Assembly: GCA_023433465.1 (NCBI GenBank)
Contig: JAEZCR010000166.1
Location: forward strand, 1 to 12,493
Origin: Pseudomonadota bacterium
GTDB taxonomy: Bacteria > Pseudomonadota > Gammaproteobacteria > Steroidobacterales > Steroidobacteraceae
Direction of reading: 5' to 3'
Length of the DNA stretch: 12,493 nt
The number at the start of each line of letters is the position of its first letter. Position 1 is the first letter of the stretch. This document shows, piece after piece, positions 1 through 7,769 of the stretch. The position numbers and the translations under genes were made by a program. The notes under the pieces were generated by a model, which worked only from the letters and a program-made list of their open reading frames with translations, did no database searches and was not told the DNA's origin.

Positions 1-23
1 GGCAAACCGCTATTCTGGCCGAC

Positions 24-554
24 ATGTCCGCACCCCAGAAAGCCATCCAGAGCATGCGTCATATCATCGCCATCCACCTCCAGAACGAGGCCGGGGCGCT
101 CACCCGCGTCACGGGCCTGTTCTCGACCCGCGGCTACAACATCGAGTCGCTGTCGGTCGCGGCCACGGATGACCCGTTGGTTTCGCGCGTCACACTGGTG
201 ACCAAGGGCGCGGACGGCGTGATCCTGCAGATCGTCAACCAGCTCAACAAGCTCATCGACGTCGTGGCGGTGGAGGATCTCACCCGCGGCGAGCACATCG
301 AGCGGGAGCTCGTCGTGCTCAAGCTGCGCGTCGAGCCGCAGCTCATCGACTCCGTGCGCGGTTATGTCGTCCGGGCCGGCGGCCGCGTGCTCGCGCCTTC
401 GCCCGACAGCTTCGTGGTCGAGCTCACGGCCTCGGAGGCCGAGATCAGCAAGTTCGTGAGCGATCTCGGCGAGCGCACCGAGCTGATCGAAGTAGTTCGA
501 TCAGGCGCGCTCGCGGTGAGCCGCAGCGCCCGCGCCCTGCACGTCGTTCGCTAG
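24..554 (+). CDS. ilvN: Acetolactate synthase small (regulatory) subunit IlvN/IlvH
   Basis: Regulatory subunit of acetohydroxyacid synthase, the first common enzyme of valine, leucine and isoleucine synthesis. It activates the cytoplasmic catalytic subunit and confers valine feedback inhibition. An N-terminal ACT domain (about residues 12-87) is followed by the ALS small-subunit C-terminal domain. The ACT signature NEAGAL at 21-26 and the RGYNIES segment at 36-42 are present. N21, G24 and N39 match E. coli IlvH N11, G14 and N29, which are implicated in valine binding, so feedback control is probably intact. The start is uncertain: similarity to IlvH begins at Met11 (position 54), giving 166 aa, close to the usual length of about 163. 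Neither ATG has a strong ribosome binding site. The catalytic subunit gene presumably lies to the left, outside the window. No ilvC follows. Instead a gene on the other strand ends at the same CTAG. Confidence 0.95.
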   Translation: MSAPQKAIQSMRHIIAIHLQNEAGALTRVTGLFSTRGYNIESLSVAATDDPLVSRVTLVTKGADGVILQIVNQLNKLIDVVAVEDLTRGEHIERELVVLKLRVEPQLIDSVRGYVVRAGGRVLAPSPDSFVVELTASEAEISKFVSDLGERTELIEVVRSGALAVSRSARALHVVR

Positions 555-1477
555 GCGGCGCCCGGCCCGAAGTCGTCCGGGCTCGGCCCGACACCGCGCG
601 CCTGCGCACGTCGCGCGGCGCGCACCGTGGTATCCGGCACCAGCAACACGTCGCAGTCCGTCGACCGCAGGATGTCGTTCGCCGTGCTTCCGAGCATCGC
701 TCGCCGGAAGCGGCCCAGTCCGCGCGTCCCGAGCATCACCAGGTCCGGTTCCACTTCTTCCATTGCGCGCCGGATAGCGGGCACGGGACGTCCCTCCGCG
801 ACCAACAAACGATATCGCTCGGGGTGATTGCTGCGCGCGCGCAGCTCGGCGCGCATCGCCTCCGCCGCCTGCGCGAACGTCGCCGCCGCGTATTTCGCGA
901 CGCTCGCGTCGCCTACGCCCACCGAGGTCATCATCGCCTCGTAGGGCGGCTCGTGCGCGTGGATGGCCGTCAGCCGCCTATCTACTCCGCGCCTCGACAG
1001 GCCGAGCGTCTCCGCCGTGTCGATGACGTGGCGCGACGACGGCGAGCCGTCGAGCGCGAGCATCACGCTGCGATATTCGTCGCGCACCCTGCGTCGCACG
1101 ATCAACACCGGGCAGCGTGCCTCGCCGACGATGTGTTCGGTCAGCGTGCCCTTGATGGCGTCGGCGACCGGATCGATCTCGTGCGGCCCGATCACGACCA
1201 GATCCGCATGGCGCGAGCGCGCCGTTTCCGTGACGATCTTGGCGGGACGCCCGCACCGGACCACGAGCTCGACGGGCGCGGTGGCCCGGCGTGCACGCCC
1301 GGCGAGCCGCGAATTCGCGCTCAGCAGACGCTGCTCGAGCGTGCCGTCTTGCGTCGTCCCGGGGATCACGACGTGCATGAGCGTGAGCCGTCCGCCGAAC
1401 TCCGCGCGCAGCTGATGCGCGCGTTCGATCGCGGGATCGGTCTTGGGCAACAGGTCAGTGGCGCACAGTATCTTCAT
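551..1477 (-). CDS. Tandem universal stress protein (two UspA domains)
   Basis: A 308-residue cytoplasmic protein made of two fused UspA domains (about 1-130 and 135-283). This layout resembles UspE-type proteins linked to stress endurance; its exact role is unknown. The second domain has the complete ATP-binding signature G-x2-G-x9-G-S (G250, G253, G263, S264). The first has G97-x2-E100-x9-G110-T111, so its second glycine is lost and it may not bind nucleotide. The start at 1477 is chosen over 1492 because GGAGG lies four bases before that ATG and the protein then opens with the usual MKILCATD-type first strand. It overlaps the end of rnk by 23 bp, which suggests an rnk-usp operon with translational coupling. 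The last 20 residues are low-complexity. Its stop shares the CTAG with the ilvN stop. Confidence 0.93.
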   Translation of the reverse strand: MKILCATDLLPKTDPAIERAHQLRAEFGGRLTLMHVVIPGTTQDGTLEQRLLSANSRLAGRARRATAPVELVVRCGRPAKIVTETARSRHADLVVIGPHEIDPVADAIKGTLTEHIVGEARCPVLIVRRRVRDEYRSVMLALDGSPSSRHVIDTAETLGLSRRGVDRRLTAIHAHEPPYEAMMTSVGVGDASVAKYAAATFAQAAEAMRAELRARSNHPERYRLLVAEGRPVPAIRRAMEEVEPDLVMLGTRGLGRFRRAMLGSTANDILRSTDCDVLLVPDTTVRAARRAQARGVGPSPDDFGPGAA

Positions 1478-1889
1478 GTCGCCTCCATACACGTTCGATG
1501 CGCAGGTGACGCAGGCCGCCGGGCATACGCCATTCGACTTCGTCGCCTTCGCGGAAGCCGAGCAGGGCCGTGCCGAGCGGAGCCAGCACGGAAATGCGAC
1601 CGAGGTCCGGGTTCGCGTCCGTCGGGTAAACGAGCGTGATCTGCCGGCGCATGCCGGTCGTCAGGTCCTCCACCATCACGGTGCTGTCCATGGTGATCAC
1701 GCCCGCCGGCATCTCCTCGGGCGATACAATGATCGCGCGGTCGAGCTCCGCCCGCAGTTCCTGCAGGTGGCTCGCGTCGCGACGCGCCGCCCCGCCCGCG
1801 CCGAGCAAATCGTCCAGGCGGCGCAGGTCGCGATCGGCGATGACGATCGCCGGCCGGGTCGTGGGGATGGTTTCGAGCACGGTATTCAT
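1455..1889 (-). CDS. rnk: Nucleoside diphosphate kinase regulator Rnk (GreA/GreB family)
   Basis: A 144-residue Rnk-type protein: a short N-terminal helical segment and a C-terminal FKBP-like domain shared with GreA/GreB. In E. coli and Pseudomonas, Rnk affects nucleoside diphosphate kinase levels and binds RNA polymerase near the secondary channel, but without the long Gre coiled coil. Recognised from AELDRA (47-52), SPEEMP (56-61), VTMDS (65-69), TLVYP (85-89) and LGTALLG (105-111), which align with E. coli Rnk (ELDRA, SPEEMP, VTMNS, TLVYP, VGAALLG). An upstream in-frame ATG at 1910 would add seven residues. The 1889 start is preferred on protein similarity, although no convincing ribosome binding site precedes either. 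Both ATGs lie in the arms of one inverted repeat. It is transcribed away from nhaR and overlaps the stress-protein gene. Confidence 0.92.
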   Translation of the reverse strand: MNTVLETIPTTRPAIVIADRDLRRLDDLLGAGGAARRDASHLQELRAELDRAIIVSPEEMPAGVITMDSTVMVEDLTTGMRRQITLVYPTDANPDLGRISVLAPLGTALLGFREGDEVEWRMPGGLRHLRIERVWRRHEDTVRH

Positions 1890-1911
1890 GCGGGGTGTTT
1901 TAGCCCGCATG
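1887..1911. repeat. 8 bp inverted repeat over the two rnk start codons
   Basis: CATGCGGG at 1887-1894 and CCCGCATG at 1904-1911 are perfect inverted copies separated by nine bases. Each arm contains one of the two candidate rnk ATG codons (1889 and 1910). On rnk mRNA it could fold into a hairpin that hides the start; on DNA it could be an operator. Neither function is shown by the sequence alone. Confidence 0.5.
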
Positions 1912-1964
1912 CCCCATTAGGACAATTTGAAAGAATCGCTCTTTGCGTTAGCTTTGCTCTAATC
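1890..1964. promoter_or_regulatory. Divergent rnk / nhaR-mrp control region
   Basis: This 75 bp region is the only non-coding sequence between the divergent rnk-usp and nhaR-mrp units, and it is clearly richer in A+T than the surrounding DNA. It must hold the promoters of both units unless they lie inside coding sequence. I see no convincing -35/-10 pair on either strand; TCTAAT at 1958-1963 is -10-like but lies directly against the nhaR start. No clear Shine-Dalgarno precedes nhaR. A short dyad AAAGA-N5-TCTTT (1930-1944) is a candidate regulator site. Confidence 0.55.
1930..1944. promoter_or_regulatory. Candidate regulator dyad AAAGA-N5-TCTTT
   Basis: A perfect 5 bp dyad with a five-base spacer, 20 bp before the nhaR start in the divergent gap. 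LysR-type regulators usually bind short dyads upstream of divergent promoters and often control their own gene, so NhaR is the natural candidate. The dyad is not the classic T-N11-A form, and a 5 bp dyad can arise by chance. Confidence 0.25.
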
Positions 1965-2885
1965 ATGGCCATCTCGCGCAAACTCAATTACCAGCACCTG
2001 CTCTACTTCTGGTCCGTCGTGCGGACCGGCAGCGTGACGCGCGCAGCCGACGAGCTCGCGCTGTCGGTGCCAACCGTGAGCGCGCAGATCCGTTCGCTCG
2101 AGGAACGCCTGGGCGAGAAGCTGCTGGCGAAGGCCGGCCGCAAGCTCGTGCCGACGGAAGCCGGGCGCATCGTGTATTCGTTCGCGGAGCAGATCTTCGG
2201 ACTCGGCCATGAAATGCTCGATGCGCTCGCGCACCGTCCCTCGGAGCGGCCGCTGCGCGTGACTGTCGGCATCGACGACGTGGTTCCCAAGGAGATCGCG
2301 CAACGCCTGCTGGAGCCCGCGATGCATCTCGCGCAACCCGTGCGCCTCTCGTGCCGCGAAGGCACGCTCGAACACCTGCTGGCGAAACTCGCGGTGCACG
2401 AGCTCGACGTGGTCCTGTCGGACGCACCCGTGACGCCCACGCTCAACGTGCGCGCCTACAATCATCCGCTGGGCGCGAGCGGCGTCTGCTGGATGGCGGC
2501 CCCGGCGATCGCCGCCAGCCTCAAGCGCGCCTTTCCGGGATCACTCGACGGGGTGCAGATGCTGCTGCCCACCGACGACACCGCGATCCGACGCGCGCTC
2601 GACCAATGGCTCGAGCAACACGAAGTGCGTCCCATCCTGGTCGGAGAGTTCGAGGACTACGCTCTGCTGCGCGAATTCGTGCGCGCGGGCCACGGTTTCG
2701 CCCCGGTGCCACTGGTGCTCGAGCGGCAGTTCCGCCGTGAATTCGGTTTTCAGCGGGTGGGCGCGGCGCGCCCCGTTACTGCGCAATTCTTCGCGATTTC
2801 GCTCGAGCGCAGCGTCAAACACCCCGCGGTCGCGGCCATCATCGCAGGCGCACGACAAATATTCGCGTCTAGAATCGCCGCATGA
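1965..2885 (+). CDS. nhaR: LysR-family transcriptional regulator NhaR
   Basis: A 306-residue LysR-type DNA-binding regulator. The N-terminal winged helix-turn-helix (about 8-66) reads NYQHLLYFW...GSVTRAADEL...VSAQIRSLEERLGEKL, closely matching E. coli NhaR (NYNHLYYFW...GSVVGAAE...ITGQIRALEERL). The effector domain (about 95-300) keeps NhaR-like segments such as LDVVLSDAP and VGEFEDYALL. In E. coli, NhaR senses sodium and activates nhaA; here the obvious target is the mrp operon. The start at 1965 gives the normal LysR length; the longer frame to the left is antisense to rnk and the stress gene. Its TGA (2883-2885) overlaps the mrpA ATG in ATGA, so regulator and antiporter are translationally coupled, which implies that NhaR also governs its own synthesis. 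Confidence 0.92.
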   Translation: MAISRKLNYQHLLYFWSVVRTGSVTRAADELALSVPTVSAQIRSLEERLGEKLLAKAGRKLVPTEAGRIVYSFAEQIFGLGHEMLDALAHRPSERPLRVTVGIDDVVPKEIAQRLLEPAMHLAQPVRLSCREGTLEHLLAKLAVHELDVVLSDAPVTPTLNVRAYNHPLGASGVCWMAAPAIAASLKRAFPGSLDGVQMLLPTDDTAIRRALDQWLEQHEVRPILVGEFEDYALLREFVRAGHGFAPVPLVLERQFRREFGFQRVGAARPVTAQFFAISLERSVKHPAVAAIIAGARQIFASRIAA

Positions 2886-5800
2886 TGCTGATCGTCATGC
2901 TCCTGCTGCCGTTCGTGGGCAGCATCTGCGCCTCGTTTCTGCCGAGTCACGCCCGCAACACCGCCGCGTGGCTCGCGGGCGCGTTCGCGCTCGCGTCCAC
3001 GGCGCTGGTGATCGCGCTTTATCCCGAGGTCGTCGCGAGCGGCGTGGTCGAAACCAGCATGCCGTGGCTGCCGGAGTACGGCCTCGTGCTCAGCCTGCGC
3101 ATGGACGCACTCGCCTGGGTGTTCGCGCTGCTCATCAGCGGAGTCGGCACGCTCGTGGCGTTCTACGCGCGCTATTACATGTCCTCGGGCGATCCGGTCG
3201 CGCGCTTCTTCTCGTTCCTGCTCGCGTTCATGGGCGCGATGCTCGGCATCGTGCTGTCGGGCAACCTCGTGCAGCTCGTGATCTTCTGGGAGCTCACGAG
3301 TTTCACGTCGTTCATGCTGATCGCGTACTGGTATCACCGCGCCGACGCGCGGCGCGGCGCGACGATGGCGCTCATCGTCACGGCGACCGGAGGACTGTGC
3401 CTGCTCGCGGCGGTGCTGCTCATGGGCAACGTCGTCGGCAGCTACCAGCTCGACCGCGTGCTCGAGTCGGGAGACGTGCTGCGCGCGCACCCGTGGTACC
3501 CGGTGATGCTGATCCTGCTGCTCCTCGGAGCCTTCACGAAGAGCGCGCAGTTCCCATTTCACTTCTGGCTCCCGCACGCGATGGCGGCGCCAACGCCGGT
3601 GTCGGCCTATCTACATTCGGCGACCATGGTGAAGGCCGGCGTGTTCCTGCTCGCGCGCCTGTGGCCGGCGCTCGGCGGAACGGACCTGTGGTTCGCGCTG
3701 GTCAGCGGCGCCGGTCTCGCCACGCTTCTGCTCGGCGCCGTGGTCGCGCTGTTCCAGCGCGACATCAAGGGCGTGCTCGCGTATTCGACGATCAGCCACC
3801 TTGGACTGATCACGCTGCTGCTCGGCATGAACAGCCCGCTCGCGCTGGTCGCGGCGGTGTTCCACATGATGAACCACGCCACGTTCAAGGCATCGCTGTT
3901 CATGGCGGCCGGCATCGTCGATCACGAGTCCGGCACGCGCAATCTCGCGCGACTGAGCGGGCTCGGGCGCGTCATGCCGATCACGGCGACCCTCGCGGTG
4001 GTCGCGGCGGCGGCCATGGCCGGCGTGCCGCTGTTGAACGGATTCCTTTCGAAAGAGATGTTCTTCGCCGAAACCATCTTTGCCGGCCACGAGCCGTGGC
4101 TGCGCGTCGGGCTGCCCGCGGTGGCGACGCTCGCTAGCGTGTTCAGCGTGGCGTATTCGCTCAGGCTCGTGCACCGCACGTTCTTCGGCCCGCTGGCGCA
4201 GAACCTGCCGCGCACGCCGCATGAGCCCACGCGCTGGATGCTGGTGCCGAGCGCGCTGCTCGTGGCCGCGTGCGTGCTGGTCGGCATATTCCCGGCGCGC
4301 ACCGTCGGGCCGTTCCTCGACGCCGCCGCGCACGCGGTGCTCGGGCCGAACGTGCCCGAATACAGCCTGAAGGTCTGGCACGGATTCAATGCGCCGCTGG
4401 TCATGAGCGTGATCGCGCTCGCCGGTGGCGTCGTGCTCTATCTACTGCTGTACAAGCGTCGCGACGGCGCCCTCGCGCCGGCGCCGCTCGCGATCGCGCT
4501 CGACGGCAAACGCGGCTTCGATGTTTCGATGGTCGTACTGATGCGCACCGCGGACCGGCTGCTCAACACGATGTCCACGCGGCGGCTGCAGCCGCAGCTC
4601 GGCTGGATCGTGTTCGCCACGGTGGCCGTCGCGGCCCTGACGCTGTGGCAGTTCTCCCCGCTGCAGAGCGCGTTTCAGCTTACCCCGGCGGATCCCACCT
4701 TTGCGCTGCTGTGGGCAGTGGGCGCGGCTTGCGCCATCGGCGCGGCGGCCCAGGCGAAGTTTCATCGCCTCGCGGCGCTCATCATGACCGGCGGCGCCGG
4801 TCTCGTGACGGTCCTGACGTTCGCGTGGTTTTCGGCGCCGGATCTCGCGCTCACCCAGTTGAGCGTGGAAGTGGTGACCCTGGTGCTGCTGGTGCTCGGC
4901 CTGCGCTGGTTGCCGAAGCGGCTCGAGATGCAGGATGCCGCTCGCCGCACCGTGCGCGCGCGTGCGCGACGCCTGCGCGACGCCGCGCTCGCGATCGTGG
5001 CCGGCACAGGGCTCGCGGCCGTTTCGTTCTACATCCTGGCGCGTGCCGGCACTTCGAACATCTCGCGCTTCTTCCTCGAGAACGCGCTGCCCGAGGGCGG
5101 CGGACGCAACGTCGTCAACGTCATCCTGGTCGATTTCCGCGGCCTGGACACGTTCGGCGAGATCACGGTCGTCGGCATCGTCGCACTCGCGGTGTACAAA
5201 CTACTGCGACGCTTCCGTCCCGCGCCGGAAAGCGTGGCGCTGCCGCGGGCGCAGCAGGCGGACGGCGACTCCGACAGCCCGCGCACGGACCTCGCGGATT
5301 CATTGCCTGCCGGTCACATGCGCGTGCCGGCCGTGCTCGGCAGGTTGCTGCTGCCGGTCGCGGGCGTGATCTCGGTGTTTTTCCTTCTGCGCGGCCACAA
5401 CGCGCCGGGCGGCGGATTCGTCGGCGGCCTCGTGATGGCCACGGCGTTCATCGTGCAATACATGGTGAGCGGCACCCTGTGGATCGAGTCGCGCATGCGC
5501 ATTCATCCCCAGTATTCGATCGCGCTCGGCCTCATGAGCGCCGCCACCGCCGGCGCCGCCGCCTGGCTGCGGTCGGAAAATTTCCTCACGAGCCTCGAGT
5601 GGCACGCGCGGATCCCGCTGATCGGGGAGATCCACGTCTCGAGCACGCTGTTGTTCGATTTCGGCGTCTATCTACTCGTCGTGGGGGCGACCACGCTGAT
5701 GCTCATCGCGCTCGCACATCAGTCGTTGCGCAGCTACCGCCGCCCGGTCGAGAACTCGACCACGCGGGTGAGGCCGGTCGAAGCCGGCGAGGCGGGCTGA
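2882..5800 (+). CDS. mrpA: Mrp antiporter subunit A fused to subunit B (MrpA/MrpB)
   Basis: A 972-residue integral membrane protein and the largest subunit of the Mrp (Mnh/Pha/Sha) Na+ or K+/H+ antiporter, which exports cations at the expense of proton uptake. The NuoL-like core spans about 1-480. It carries the transmembrane Glu of FWELTS (E137), the Lys of FTKSAQFPFHFWLP (K220), a conserved His (H245) and K251, the ion-path residues of the NuoL/MrpA family. A DUF4040-type C-terminal segment follows (about 606-675), including FSAPDLALTQLSVE. After a hydrophilic linker (about 780-812), residues 813-955 form a complete MnhB domain with RGHNAPGGGF. The A-B fusion marks a group 2 (mrpA'CDEFG) operon, so no separate mrpB is missing. 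The start overlaps the nhaR stop by 4 nt; the stop overlaps mrpC by 1 nt (TGATG). Confidence 0.96.
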   Translation: MMLIVMLLLPFVGSICASFLPSHARNTAAWLAGAFALASTALVIALYPEVVASGVVETSMPWLPEYGLVLSLRMDALAWVFALLISGVGTLVAFYARYYMSSGDPVARFFSFLLAFMGAMLGIVLSGNLVQLVIFWELTSFTSFMLIAYWYHRADARRGATMALIVTATGGLCLLAAVLLMGNVVGSYQLDRVLESGDVLRAHPWYPVMLILLLLGAFTKSAQFPFHFWLPHAMAAPTPVSAYLHSATMVKAGVFLLARLWPALGGTDLWFALVSGAGLATLLLGAVVALFQRDIKGVLAYSTISHLGLITLLLGMNSPLALVAAVFHMMNHATFKASLFMAAGIVDHESGTRNLARLSGLGRVMPITATLAVVAAAAMAGVPLLNGFLSKEMFFAETIFAGHEPWLRVGLPAVATLASVFSVAYSLRLVHRTFFGPLAQNLPRTPHEPTRWMLVPSALLVAACVLVGIFPARTVGPFLDAAAHAVLGPNVPEYSLKVWHGFNAPLVMSVIALAGGVVLYLLLYKRRDGALAPAPLAIALDGKRGFDVSMVVLMRTADRLLNTMSTRRLQPQLGWIVFATVAVAALTLWQFSPLQSAFQLTPADPTFALLWAVGAACAIGAAAQAKFHRLAALIMTGGAGLVTVLTFAWFSAPDLALTQLSVEVVTLVLLVLGLRWLPKRLEMQDAARRTVRARARRLRDAALAIVAGTGLAAVSFYILARAGTSNISRFFLENALPEGGGRNVVNVILVDFRGLDTFGEITVVGIVALAVYKLLRRFRPAPESVALPRAQQADGDSDSPRTDLADSLPAGHMRVPAVLGRLLLPVAGVISVFFLLRGHNAPGGGFVGGLVMATAFIVQYMVSGTLWIESRMRIHPQYSIALGLMSAATAGAAAWLRSENFLTSLEWHARIPLIGEIHVSSTLLFDFGVYLLVVGATTLMLIALAHQSLRSYRRPVENSTTRVRPVEAGEAG

Positions 5801-6141
5801 TGGAGATCATCGTCGCGCTCGCCATCGGCGTGCTCACGGCTTCGGGCGTCTGGCTGCTGCTGCGGCCGCGCACCTTCCAGGTGATCATCGGCCTGTCGCT
5901 GCTGTCATACGCGGTCAATCTGTTCATCTTCTGCATGGGGCGTCTCAAGGTCGACGTGCCACCCATCGTGTCCGAGACGACGCGGGACTTCGCGCGATTC
6001 GCCGACCCCGTGCCGCAGTCGCTGGTGCTCACCGCCATCGTGATCGGCTTCGCCACGACCGCGTTGTTCCTGGTGTTGATCATCGCGGCGCGCGGCATGT
6101 CCGGCACGGATCACGTCGACGGCCAGGGGCATGACCCGTGA
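5800..6141 (+). CDS. mrpC: Mrp antiporter subunit C
   Basis: A 113-residue membrane protein with three predicted helices (about 2-21, 27-47 and 75-98), homologous to NuoK of complex I. It packs between the A and D antiporter-like subunits. The family hallmarks are present: GLSLLSYAVNL at 31-41 in helix 2, and DPVPQSLVLTAIVIGFA at 69-85 ahead of and within helix 3. The start is the ATG that shares one base with the mrpA stop (TGATG), and the length is typical for MrpC. Its TGA overlaps the GTG start of mrpD. Nothing in the sequence looks damaged. Confidence 0.95.
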   Translation: MEIIVALAIGVLTASGVWLLLRPRTFQVIIGLSLLSYAVNLFIFCMGRLKVDVPPIVSETTRDFARFADPVPQSLVLTAIVIGFATTALFLVLIIAARGMSGTDHVDGQGHDP

Positions 6142-7769
6142 GCGCGTGGGCCCGACACCTGCCGGTGCTGCCCATCGTCGTGCCGCTGTTCGTGGGCGCG
6201 CTCCTGCTGCTGTTCGCGGAAACGCGTCGCCTGCCGCGTCTGTTGATCGCGCTCACCGGAACGCTGCTGCAGTTCGCGGCCGCGATCACGATGATGTGGC
6301 TCACCACGGACTCGGTGCCGGATATCTGGCCGGAGGGCGTGGGGGTTTACGCGATCGGCAGCTGGCAGGCGCCGTTCGGAATCGTGCTCGTCGTCGACCG
6401 GCTCTCCGCGCTCATGGTTACCGCGAACGTGACACTGGCGCTGGCCGCGATCGTGTATTCGGTGGGCCGTTGGGATCGCATGGGCGTGCACTACCACTCG
6501 CTGGTGCAGTTCCTGCTGGTCGGTCTGAATGGCTCGTTCCTCACGGGCGACCTGTTCAACCTGTTCGTGTTCTTCGAGATCATGCTCGCCGCGTCGTACG
6601 CGTTGTTGCTGCACGGCGGCGGGCCACAGCGCACGAAGATGACTCTGCACTTCGTCGCGGTGAACCTCACGGCGACCTTCGCGTTCCTGATCGGCATCGC
6701 AATGATCTACAGCGCCGCGGGCACGCTGAACATGGCCGACATCGCGGTCGGCTGGCGGCGCATGTCGCCCGAGGATCACGAGATCGCCGAAACCGGCGCG
6801 GCGGTTCTCGGCATCGCGTTCCTGGTGAAGGCCGCGGCCTGGCCGCTCAACTTCTGGCTTCCCGGCGCCTACCAGGCGGCCGGCGCGCCAGTAACCGCGA
6901 TGTTCGCGATCACCACCAAGGTCGGCGTGTACGCCATCCTGCGCGCCTCCTCGCTGCTGGAGGACGTGACGACGCCGTTCGGCGGGATATGGCTCTTCTA
7001 TCTCGCGCTCGCGACGATGGTGTGCGGCATCGTCGGCATGCTCGCGGCACGGCAGTTGCCGCGGCTCGTGGCCTACGCGGTGATCCTGTCGTCGGGCACG
7101 ATTCTCGCGGCCGTGGGTTCGGGCGTACCCGCGATGACCGCGCCCGCGCTCTTCTACATGGTGGGCTCCATCTTCGGCACCGCCGCCTTTTTCCTGCTCA
7201 CGGGTATGGCCGACCGCATGCGCGAAGCGCCGACGCGTCAGGGCGAGGCCGCGGCCACGCCGCCGCCTACCTACACGGCGTTCGCGGTCGGCGAACCGCC
7301 GGACCCGTATTCCCCGGATGATGAAGTGGGCGTCGCGATCCCGGCCGCGATGGCGTTCCTGGGCCTGGCGTTCATCTGCTGCGCGCTGCTGGTCACGGGG
7401 TTGCCGCCGCTCGCCGGATTCATCGCGAAGTTCGCGCTGGTCGCCGCGGCCGTCGATGCGTTGCCGTCCGATGGTTCGTTCGGGCGTGAATGGTTCCTGA
7501 TCCTGCTGCTGCTCGGCGGCGGACTCGCGGGATTGATCGCGCTCGCGCGCGTCGGCATCCGCCTGTTCTGGAGCGTGACGGGGCGTCAGATCCCGCGGCT
7601 GTGGATCAGCGAAGCGGCGCCGGTCGCGTTCCTGATCCTCATCTGCATCGGCATGACGGTGGCCGCGGGTCCCGCGATGACGTACCTGGACTCGGCCGCC
7701 GCCGCGCTCGAACGCCCGGACGTGTACATCCGCAGCGTGCTCGGCGAGCGCGCGGAGGTCGCGCCATGA
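6138..7769 (+). CDS. mrpD: Mrp antiporter subunit D
   Basis: A 543-residue NuoM/NuoN-like antiporter subunit with about 14 membrane helices, the second proton/cation-translocating subunit of the Mrp complex. It keeps the key transmembrane Glu in FFEIMLAASYALL (E147), equivalent to the essential Glu of the family, and the Lys-bearing segment FLVKAAAWPLNFWLPGAYQAAGAPVTA. A proline-rich, acidic cytoplasmic loop (about 355-395, ending PDDEVGVAIPAAMAFLG) is usual for proteobacterial MrpD. The start is GTG at 6138, within a GTGA overlap with mrpC and preceded by AGGGG. The stop overlaps mrpE as ATGA. MrpD needs MrpA and the small subunits to act, which fits the tightly coupled order. Confidence 0.95.
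   Translation: MSAWARHLPVLPIVVPLFVGALLLLFAETRRLPRLLIALTGTLLQFAAAITMMWLTTDSVPDIWPEGVGVYAIGSWQAPFGIVLVVDRLSALMVTANVTLALAAIVYSVGRWDRMGVHYHSLVQFLLVGLNGSFLTGDLFNLFVFFEIMLAASYALLLHGGGPQRTKMTLHFVAVNLTATFAFLIGIAMIYSAAGTLNMADIAVGWRRMSPEDHEIAETGAAVLGIAFLVKAAAWPLNFWLPGAYQAAGAPVTAMFAITTKVGVYAILRASSLLEDVTTPFGGIWLFYLALATMVCGIVGMLAARQLPRLVAYAVILSSGTILAAVGSGVPAMTAPALFYMVGSIFGTAAFFLLTGMADRMREAPTRQGEAAATPPPTYTAFAVGEPPDPYSPDDEVGVAIPAAMAFLGLAFICCALLVTGLPPLAGFIAKFALVAAAVDALPSDGSFGREWFLILLLLGGGLAGLIALARVGIRLFWSVTGRQIPRLWISEAAPVAFLILICIGMTVAAGPAMTYLDSAAAALERPDVYIRSVLGERAEVAP

Noticed and set aside
11..24. TATTCT at 11-16 as a -10 box for a leaderless ilvN
   Set aside because: The -35 region is only partly in the window, and the gene is expected to be read with the upstream catalytic subunit gene. 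Too little to support a promoter call.
824..1639. Long + strand open frame (271 codons) across the stress protein and rnk
   Set aside because: It is antisense to two well-recognised genes, is rich in Arg/Ala/His as expected for GC-rich shadow frames, and matches no family.
1443..1964. Upstream extension of nhaR by 174 codons
   Set aside because: The extension is antisense to rnk and has no regulator-like sequence; LysR proteins start with the HTH near residue 8, which fits the ATG at 1965.
2737..4137. 466-codon + strand frame overlapping nhaR and mrpA
   Set aside because: It is out of frame with MrpA, Arg-rich with no membrane segments, and covers a region whose MrpA reading is certain.
4270..5799. 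Long frame leading into mrpC, suggesting a 623-residue protein
   Set aside because: Only the part from 5800 resembles MrpC; the rest is an Arg-rich shadow of mrpA.
5318..5800. A separate mrpB gene starting at the internal ATG at 5318
   Set aside because: The MnhB domain is in frame and continuous with MrpA through a hydrophilic linker with no stop. The fused form is the known group 2 arrangement.
6131..7321. 396-codon frame inside mrpD
   Set aside because: Shadow frame of mrpD, Arg/His-rich and without family features.
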